Assembly: GCA_963741305.1 (NCBI GenBank) | Contig: CAVUHL010000003.1 | Location: 2,170,001-2,234,000, forward strand | Origin: DATMER01 sp963741305 | Lineage (GTDB): Bacteria > Acidobacteriota > Thermoanaerobaculia > Multivoradales > UBA5704 | Length of the DNA: 64,000 bases | Direction: 5' to 3' | Shown here: piece after piece, positions 59,760 to 64,000 of the stretch | Position numbering within the stretch: position 1 is the first letter of the stretch | Layout of the letters: each line of letters begins with the position of its first letter | Notes under the pieces: generated by a model | Seen by the model: the letters and a program-made list of their open reading frames with translations, nothing else | Databases searched by the model: none | What the model was told of the DNA's origin: nothing | Translations under genes and position numbers: made by a program

Positions 59760-61154
59760 TCAGGAAGTCGATGTGAACTGAAGGTCGGGCTGGTTCCTCG
59801 CCTGGCGGAAGAAGCTCCCGACCTCGCGGACCAGGACGAGCTCCGCCCTCTCCATGCTGGCCGCCTTCTGGAGGAAGGAGAGGGCGCTCATGGCTTCCCG
59901 GTGAATCTTGCGCGACCGGAAGACCTCGAGCATCTCGTCGGCCAGTCGGCGCACGTCAGCGGTCCGACCCTGGGTAGCATAGATCTCGGCGAGATCGAGC
60001 GACGCGAGCGCGGCGTCGTAATCGAGGCCGAGCTCAAGGAAGGCCTCGCGGACCTCTCGAAAAGCCACGGTCGCCTGCTCGTACCGCTGCAGGCCGCGAG
60101 AGACGATCCCTTCGACCCAGCGGAGGCGCAGGAGGTTCAGCCGTTCTGGCTGCTTCAGATAGAGGGGGCGCGTGTGGAATAGCAGTGCGAATGCCTCCCG
60201 GGGACGGCCGCTATCGCACAGGGCCAAGATCAGATTGTGCCGCGCCGCGAGGAAGATCCGCGGCTCCTCCTCCGGGTTCAACAGTTCCAAGGCGCGCCGG
60301 AGGAGAGAGATCTCTCCCTCCGAGTCTCCGGATTCGCCGCAGATCAGCGACTTCTGCTGGAGAGATCTGCCAAGCAGGCTGCGCTGGCCGAGCTTGCGAT
60401 AGATGGCAATAACCTGATCCATGAGACGGGTGGCCTCGGCGAAACGGCGTTGGTCTCTCCGCAGAGAGGCTTCGAAGTCGAGCACCCGGGCAATTTCGTG
60501 AGGGGTGACCCGCACCGGGTCGAGCAGCTCGGTTGCGGTCTCAAAGGCCTGGTCCGCGCCGGCATGGTCCGAGCTGATGCGGAGCGCGTTGCCGAGCTGG
60601 GCCCAGGCGCGAGCGCGCAATCCCTGAAGCCCCTCTCCACCCTTTTCGCCGCTCCGCTCAGCGAGGAGGTCGGCGATGGCGACGCCGAGGCGCGCCAGCT
60701 CGACCGCCCGGGCCGGCTCGCGGAAGCCCGCCTCGAGCGCCTGCTCTAAGAGGATTTCGCAAAGCATGCGGCTCCGGAAGCGGACGCTGTTGGAGACCAT
60801 CAGGTACTGCCTCGCCGACGGGTGGCGCGCCAGCTCCTCGAACAGCTCGCGCCCTTGGGCCCGCTCCCTCGCGACCTCTGACTCGCGAGCCAGGATGATG
60901 CGAAAGATCCGGTCAATGGCCTCGTCGCAGGCACCGCGGTCCACCGTTTCCCCTACCGAGGGAGTTGGAGAGGAGAGCTGCGGGTCGGCAGCCGCAGCTG
61001 CTCCACCCCCACCGTGTTCCCAGAGGCCCGCGGTGACCTGCTGGCACTCGGAGCAGCCGGACAGGAGATGCTGCGATACCTGCCGCATCTCGGCCACGGG
61101 TAGATGGCCGAGCACGAAGCGCTCCAGCACCGGACGCGCCGGGTGGTTTGTCAC
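59760..61154 (-). CDS. Zinc-finger TPR protein, probable anti-sigma factor
   Basis: The 464-residue protein has an N-terminal anti-sigma-like zinc motif at about 10-40 (LERFVLGHLPVAEMRQVSQH, ligands His29, Cys34, Cys37) and an Ala/Gly linker. TPR-like helices run from about 120 to 450 (RAWAQLGNALRISSDHAGADQAFETATELL). The GTG start overlaps the stop of the ECF sigma gene (GTGA), the classical arrangement for a sigma/anti-sigma pair. There is no TM helix, so it would act as a soluble anti-sigma factor or scaffold. Its paralogues at 58290 and 33069 have lost the zinc ligands. Confidence 0.75.
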   Translation of the reverse strand: MTNHPARPVLERFVLGHLPVAEMRQVSQHLLSGCSECQQVTAGLWEHGGGGAAAAADPQLSSPTPSVGETVDRGACDEAIDRIFRIILARESEVARERAQGRELFEELARHPSARQYLMVSNSVRFRSRMLCEILLEQALEAGFREPARAVELARLGVAIADLLAERSGEKGGEGLQGLRARAWAQLGNALRISSDHAGADQAFETATELLDPVRVTPHEIARVLDFEASLRRDQRRFAEATRLMDQVIAIYRKLGQRSLLGRSLQQKSLICGESGDSEGEISLLRRALELLNPEEEPRIFLAARHNLILALCDSGRPREAFALLFHTRPLYLKQPERLNLLRLRWVEGIVSRGLQRYEQATVAFREVREAFLELGLDYDAALASLDLAEIYATQGRTADVRRLADEMLEVFRSRKIHREAMSALSFLQKAASMERAELVLVREVGSFFRQARNQPDLQFTSTS

Positions 61155-61678
61155 CCTTGACCCCGCAGAATCCCCGACGCCACCAGCCGCCGGGTCAGGG
61201 CAGCGAGGCAGCGGTTCGTCATCTTGCTAATGCTTCCCTGGCTGTGCCCCATGAACACCGCCATCTCCGAAGGGCTGTAGCCCTGCCGGTAGCGCAGTGA
61301 GAGGATCGAGCGGCAGCGCTCCGGGAGCTGCTCGATGGCGCTTGCGAGATCCCGCCGCAGGTCCGCCCCCTCTTGGTCAGGGGCCTGCGGCTCGGCTACG
61401 AACTCCAGGACCGCGGCGTCCACGGCGTCATAGAGCTTGCGGCGATTGTTGCGCCAGTAGAGCAGGCTCTTGTTGCGCAGCGTCCCAACCAGCCACGCCT
61501 CGGGGTCACGGATCGAGTCGCGGTGGTAGAGCAGCGCCAAGAGGGCCTGCTGCAGGATGTCTTCAGTGTCCTGGGGGGGGATGCGATATCGGAGGAAGAG
61601 CGCCCGGATTCGAGGCCGCACCCGATCGAGGAACTCCTCAAGGGTATCTTCGGGCTGGGGATGGTCCAAAGCGCTCAT
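61151..61678 (-). CDS. ECF-type RNA polymerase sigma factor (sigma A of three)
   Basis: The 175-residue sigma-70 family protein has region 2 at about 10-80 (RYRIPPQDTEDILQQALLALLYHRDSI, PEAWLVGTLRNKSLLYWR) and region 4 at about 110-165 (LPERCRSILSLRYRQGYSPSEMAVFMG, SKMTNRCLAALTRRL). I prefer the ATG at 61678 because the predicted transcription start lies downstream of the alternative GTG at 61708. It is translationally coupled to the zinc-finger TPR gene. It is paralogous to the sigma genes at 62190 and 62851. Confidence 0.9.
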   Translation of the reverse strand: MSALDHPQPEDTLEEFLDRVRPRIRALFLRYRIPPQDTEDILQQALLALLYHRDSIRDPEAWLVGTLRNKSLLYWRNNRRKLYDAVDAAVLEFVAEPQAPDQEGADLRRDLASAIEQLPERCRSILSLRYRQGYSPSEMAVFMGHSQGSISKMTNRCLAALTRRLVASGILRGQG

Positions 61679-61706
61679 TGCGTAAGAAGACGCTTTTATC
61701 CCGGAC

Positions 61707-61736
61707 ACACTAACACTGTCCGGAGGCTCTTGTCCA
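61707..61736 (-). promoter_or_regulatory. Promoter of sigma A
   Basis: On the minus strand TGGACA (61736-61731) and TAGTGT (61712-61707) are 18 bases apart; the ATG is 28 bases after the -10. The same pattern precedes the other two sigma genes. Confidence 0.55.
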
Positions 61737-61793
61737 GAGGAATCCCGTCAGAGCGCTGGGGGCGGAGGTCGTCCGCCCTGCTTCCCAGCTGAC

Positions 61794-62009
61794 TTAACCG
61801 TTGCCGTCGATCCGCGCTCCGGCCTTCTCGAAGATGCTTGTCAGGATATTCCAGAAGAAGCTCTGACGCACAACGCGGGCGCTACGCTCGGGTCCGCTCC
61901 AGCGCGACTCCGACCGGGGAGCTGCACTCAGGTCAGACAGCGGGAGGATCATGAACGCGGTGGCCAGGGCGAGGATGGCGACGGAACGGCGGATTCGAAG
62001 GGAAAGCAT
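61794..62009 (-). CDS. Small secreted peptide between ECF sigma genes
   Basis: The 71-residue precursor has a signal peptide (RIRRSVAILALATAFMILPLSDLSA), a basic segment (RWSGPERSARVVRQ), an amphipathic/hydrophobic helix SFFWNILTSIFEKAG and the C-terminal RIDGNG. A clear AAGGAG lies 8 bases before the ATG, so it is a real gene. I do not recognise the family. The design (signal, aromatic helix, Asp-x-(x)-Gly end) recalls the peptide at 32665-32937. Confidence 0.65.
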   Translation of the reverse strand: MLSLRIRRSVAILALATAFMILPLSDLSAAPRSESRWSGPERSARVVRQSFFWNILTSIFEKAGARIDGNG

Positions 62010-62069
62010 GGAAAGTCTCCTTTCTTGGACAGGCGGCGCAAACCGCCGAGCTGCCGGAGGGCAGCTCGT

Positions 62070-62098
62070 AAAGTAAGTTTCCGCAGGCGGTGTTCCAA
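62070..62098 (-). promoter_or_regulatory. Possible promoter of the small secreted peptide
   Basis: On the minus strand TTGGAA (62098-62093) and TACTTT (62075-62070) are 17 bases apart. The -35 also contains GGAAC, the common ECF -35 core. A 9-base-pair hairpin (62047-62068) lies just downstream. Confidence 0.35.
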
Positions 62099-62189
62099 AG
62101 ACACCGATCCGAATCTGACTATGAGATTGTGCACCGGAATGCCCTGAAAGTGGGCATGTGTGCCGCCCGGACGTGCCGGGCGAGAGGCT

Positions 62190-62741
62190 TTAGGGCGAGT
62201 TTTCGTCCAGCGCTCCCGGGGAGGGATGGAACCCTGATCCCAGAAGCTGCTGGGTGAGCGCGGACAGACAGCGGCGGGTCACCTTGCGGATGCTCGACTT
62301 GCAGTAGCCAGTCCGTTCCGCTGCCTCCGCCGTGCTGCAGCCAAGGCCGTAGCGCAGCCGGAGCACGGACCGGCAGCGGTCGGGGAGCTGCGCCAGCAGG
62401 AAGTCCAGGTCGTGGCGCAGGTCCGTCCGCTCCTGGGGCGGCGCCTCGGCATCGGCGAGGAGCTCGAGGATGGCGGTGTCCACCACGTCCCAGAGCCGGC
62501 TGCGCTGCTTGCGCCAGTAGATGACACAGCGGTTTGACAGCGTAGCCAGGATCCACGCTTCGGGGTTGCGGATGCTCCCCGCCTTGGAGACCATGATGAG
62601 GAAGGTCTCCTGCAGGAGGTCGTCCGCGTCCTGCGCGGGGATCTTGTAGCGGAAGAGGATTCGCTTGAGCTTCGGCTCAACCCTCTTCAGCAACTCCTCC
62701 AGGGAGGGCTCTTCCGCCCGAGGTGAACCCGAAGATTGCAT
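62190..62741 (-). CDS. ECF-type RNA polymerase sigma factor (sigma B of three)
   Basis: The 183-residue paralogue of the other two has region 2 RYKIPAQDADDLLQETFLIM and PEAWILATLSNRCVIYWRKQ, and region 4 LPDRCRSVLRLRYGLGCSTAEAAERTGY and KVTRRCLSALTQQLL. The ATG at 62741 is preferred over a GTG at 62771, which lies upstream of the predicted transcription start. No TPR gene is directly downstream; a small secreted peptide follows after 180 bases, a gap containing only that gene's promoter and hairpin-forming GC-rich sequence. Confidence 0.9.
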   Translation of the reverse strand: MQSSGSPRAEEPSLEELLKRVEPKLKRILFRYKIPAQDADDLLQETFLIMVSKAGSIRNPEAWILATLSNRCVIYWRKQRSRLWDVVDTAILELLADAEAPPQERTDLRHDLDFLLAQLPDRCRSVLRLRYGLGCSTAEAAERTGYCKSSIRKVTRRCLSALTQQLLGSGFHPSPGALDENSP

Positions 62742-62769
62742 GTCAGTAGATCTGAGTGACTGGTGGGTC

Positions 62770-62798
62770 ACGCTACCAACATTCTCCGGCTTTGTCCA
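62770..62798 (-). promoter_or_regulatory. Promoter of sigma B
   Basis: On the minus strand TGGACA (62798-62793) and TAGCGT (62775-62770) are 17 bases apart; the ATG is 28 bases after the -10. Confidence 0.55.
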
Positions 62799-62850
62799 CA
62801 GCGTTGCTGCGTAGCGGGTGAGCTAAAAGCTCTGCCGCTGGTGAGGATGC

Positions 62851-63408
62851 TCAACCATCTTCCTGCGGCTCCCCTCTCCCCCCCACGACCTCCCTTTGGA
62901 AGCCGACGGCGAGGAGCTGCCGCGTGAGGGCGGCCAGGCAGCGGTTCGTGACCTTGCGGATGCTCGACGTCTGATAGCCCATCTGCTCCGCCACCTCGGT
63001 GGGACCATACCCCATGCCGTAACGGAGCCGGAGCAGCGAGCGGCACCGGACGGAGAGGCGCGCGAGCACCCGGGTGAGGTCGGTGGTCAGGTCGGTCTTC
63101 TCCTGATCGGGGGCCTGCGGCACGGCCAGCAGGTCCAGGATCGCAGTGTCCACGGCCTCGCAAAGGCTGCCGCGGCGCTTGCGCCAGTACATGATGCATT
63201 TTTTCTTGACCGTGCCGATGAGCCAGCTCTCGGGGCTGCGCACCTTGTCCCACTTGTAAAGCAGCGTGAGCTGAGCGTCCTGCAGGATGTCCTCGGCATC
63301 CTCCGGAGGGATCTCGAAGTTCCGCAGGACTCGCTCCAGCCGCGGCCTGGAGGTCTTGAGGAGGGTGTTCAGCGATTCCCGCAGTTCAGGATGATCCAGA
63401 GTTGCCAT
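62851..63408 (-). CDS. ECF-type RNA polymerase sigma factor (sigma C of three)
   Basis: The 185-residue paralogue has region 2 NFEIPPEDAEDILQDAQLTLLY and PESWLIGTVKKKCIMYWRKR, and region 4 LSVRCRSLLRLRYGMGYGPTEVAEQMGY and KVTNRCLAALTRQLL. It shares the N-terminal ATLDHPE / ALDHPQ start with sigma A and is the closest of the three to it. The start is the ATG at 63408 (a GTG at 63414 is possible). It has no anti-sigma gene of its own. Confidence 0.9.
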   Translation of the reverse strand: MATLDHPELRESLNTLLKTSRPRLERVLRNFEIPPEDAEDILQDAQLTLLYKWDKVRSPESWLIGTVKKKCIMYWRKRRGSLCEAVDTAILDLLAVPQAPDQEKTDLTTDLTRVLARLSVRCRSLLRLRYGMGYGPTEVAEQMGYQTSSIRKVTNRCLAALTRQLLAVGFQREVVGGRGEPQEDG

Positions 63409-63440
63409 ATCCACCAGAATGTTGTCTATCGACTTGGGCT

Positions 63441-63469
63441 AGGCTAACACCCCGTTGGTCCCAAGTCCA
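63441..63469 (-). promoter_or_regulatory. Promoter of sigma C
   Basis: On the minus strand TGGACT (63469-63464) and TAGCCT (63446-63441) are 17 bases apart; the ATG is 32 bases after the -10. Confidence 0.55.
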
Positions 63470-63548
63470 GATGAGATCCCGTTCGCGCCCTGGGTACCAG
63501 CCGAGGCTGCTCAGATGCATGCTCCGGGGCCTGATACTATGCCCGCAA

Positions 63549-64000
63549 ATGGGCGTTTTCCTGCTTTTCCTTCTCGCCGTCAGCCTCGGCTCCCTGACCA
63601 CCCTGTACTGGATCCCCGAAGACGATCTGGGCCGCGGCTACTTTCAGATGAATGCCCTCGTCATCCTGGGCCTCCTCGGGCTCGCCATGGCGGTGGTGCT
63701 CCTCCATCCGTTCCGTCCGTTCGGCGACCGGCCCGAAGCCGGCGTGGCGGCCCTCGGCGCCGCTCTGCTGGGTGGCTTCCTCTACTACGCCGCGGTCTGG
63801 CGCGAGCGCTGGTCCGTCGGCCGCTGGCCGCTGACGCTGTCGACCCTCGGCTGCCTCGCGGCCCTCCTCCTGGCCGGTCCGCACGTGGTGGCGCCGCTCA
63901 CGCCGCTCCCCTACCGTGGCGCGTTGCTGACGGCGAGCTTGATCGCCTCGTCGCTCCTCCTTGGCTGGTCGCTCATCACCATGCTCCTCGGGCACTGGTA
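63549..64000 (+). CDS. Multi-pass membrane protein, 3' end beyond window
   Basis: An open frame of 150 codons runs off the end of the window. It starts at ATG 63549 with a hydrophobic N-terminus (MGVFLLFLLAVSLGSLTTLYW), and four further hydrophobic segments follow (including NALVILGLLGLAMAVVLL and SLIASSLLLGWSLITMLLG). The codon bias matches its neighbours. I do not recognise the family. It is divergent from sigma C, with 140 bases between the starts. Confidence 0.65.
   Translation, partial: MGVFLLFLLAVSLGSLTTLYWIPEDDLGRGYFQMNALVILGLLGLAMAVVLLHPFRPFGDRPEAGVAALGAALLGGFLYYAAVWRERWSVGRWPLTLSTLGCLAALLLAGPHVVAPLTPLPYRGALLTASLIASSLLLGWSLITMLLGHW

Noticed and set aside
62092..62096. GGAAC as proof of ECF control of the secreted peptide
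   Set aside because: GGAAC is common in GC-rich DNA and no CGTC-type -10 follows at the right distance; a sigma-70-like reading of the same site fits better.
63537..63995. Minus-strand 152-codon frame at the end of the window
   Set aside because: It is highly charged (Glu/Arg/Gly-rich), the usual antisense pattern of a hydrophobic protein; the plus-strand membrane protein from 63549 is the real gene.

Overview
The window looks like chromosomal DNA of a high-GC, Gram-negative (diderm) bacterium. It carries two sets of outer-membrane lipid machinery: Mla/MCE lipid transport, and Lpt LPS export including an LptC/LptA-like protein, LptB and a fused LptF-LptG permease. It also has TolC-type efflux, sigma-54, HPr kinase, CarD and ParAB. 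The gene orders, the TPR proteins tied to ECF sigma factors and the dense palindromic intergenic repeats fit Acidobacteriota, perhaps a Thermoanaerobaculia-like lineage. That placement is inferred from gene content only; no rRNA gene is present.

Layout. 0-9.5 kb: dnaB-alr-mlaE-mlaF, then two tandem polytopic membrane paralogues on the minus strand, then an MCE (MlaD-like) protein. 9.6-16.4 kb: a 21-bp-period repeat, purC, a divergent nucleotidyl-cyclase-like protein, and pepA with two orphan peptide-ABC ATPases. 16.5-22.1 kb: a tripartite efflux operon (TolC, YIP1 protein, HlyD/MacA adaptor, MacB-like ATPase and permease). 22.2-31.9 kb: a PLD-like membrane protein, tRNA-Leu(CAA), carD, TPR and zinc-ribbon proteins, priA, two glycosyltransferases and a GT-C-like membrane protein. 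31.9-37.4 kb is an accessory, repeat-rich stretch holding a small secreted peptide, a TPR protein, a low-GC gene whose C-terminus resembles pPIWI-associated nucleases, and a Uma2-family nuclease. 37.4-54.1 kb is ordered core: accA, recJ, lptC/A, lptB, rpoN, ptsN, hprK, rapZ, EIIA-Man, HPr, EI, cupin, lipoprotein, miaB, bifunctional nuclease, parA, parB. 54.2-58.3 kb: queD-like gene, lptFG fusion, type II NADH dehydrogenase. 58.3-63.4 kb: two TPR proteins and three paralogous ECF sigma factors with a small secreted peptide, all on the minus strand. The last 450 bases begin a membrane protein that runs off the window.

Working together. The mla genes would move phospholipid between membranes and the lpt genes would build the LPS bridge. 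The PTS set (EIIA-Ntr, HPr kinase, RapZ, EIIA-Man, HPr, EI) sits with rpoN and has no sugar permease here, so it looks regulatory. The 57-63.4 kb block is the best candidate for a little-described system. It has three near-identical ECF sigma factors with matching promoters, a zinc-finger/TPR protein translationally coupled to one of them, a TPR paralogue whose zinc ligands have decayed and which adjoins NDH-2 behind a perfect palindrome, and a secreted peptide. The other striking feature is three unrelated intergenic arrays that all have a 21-bp period (a heptapeptide period).
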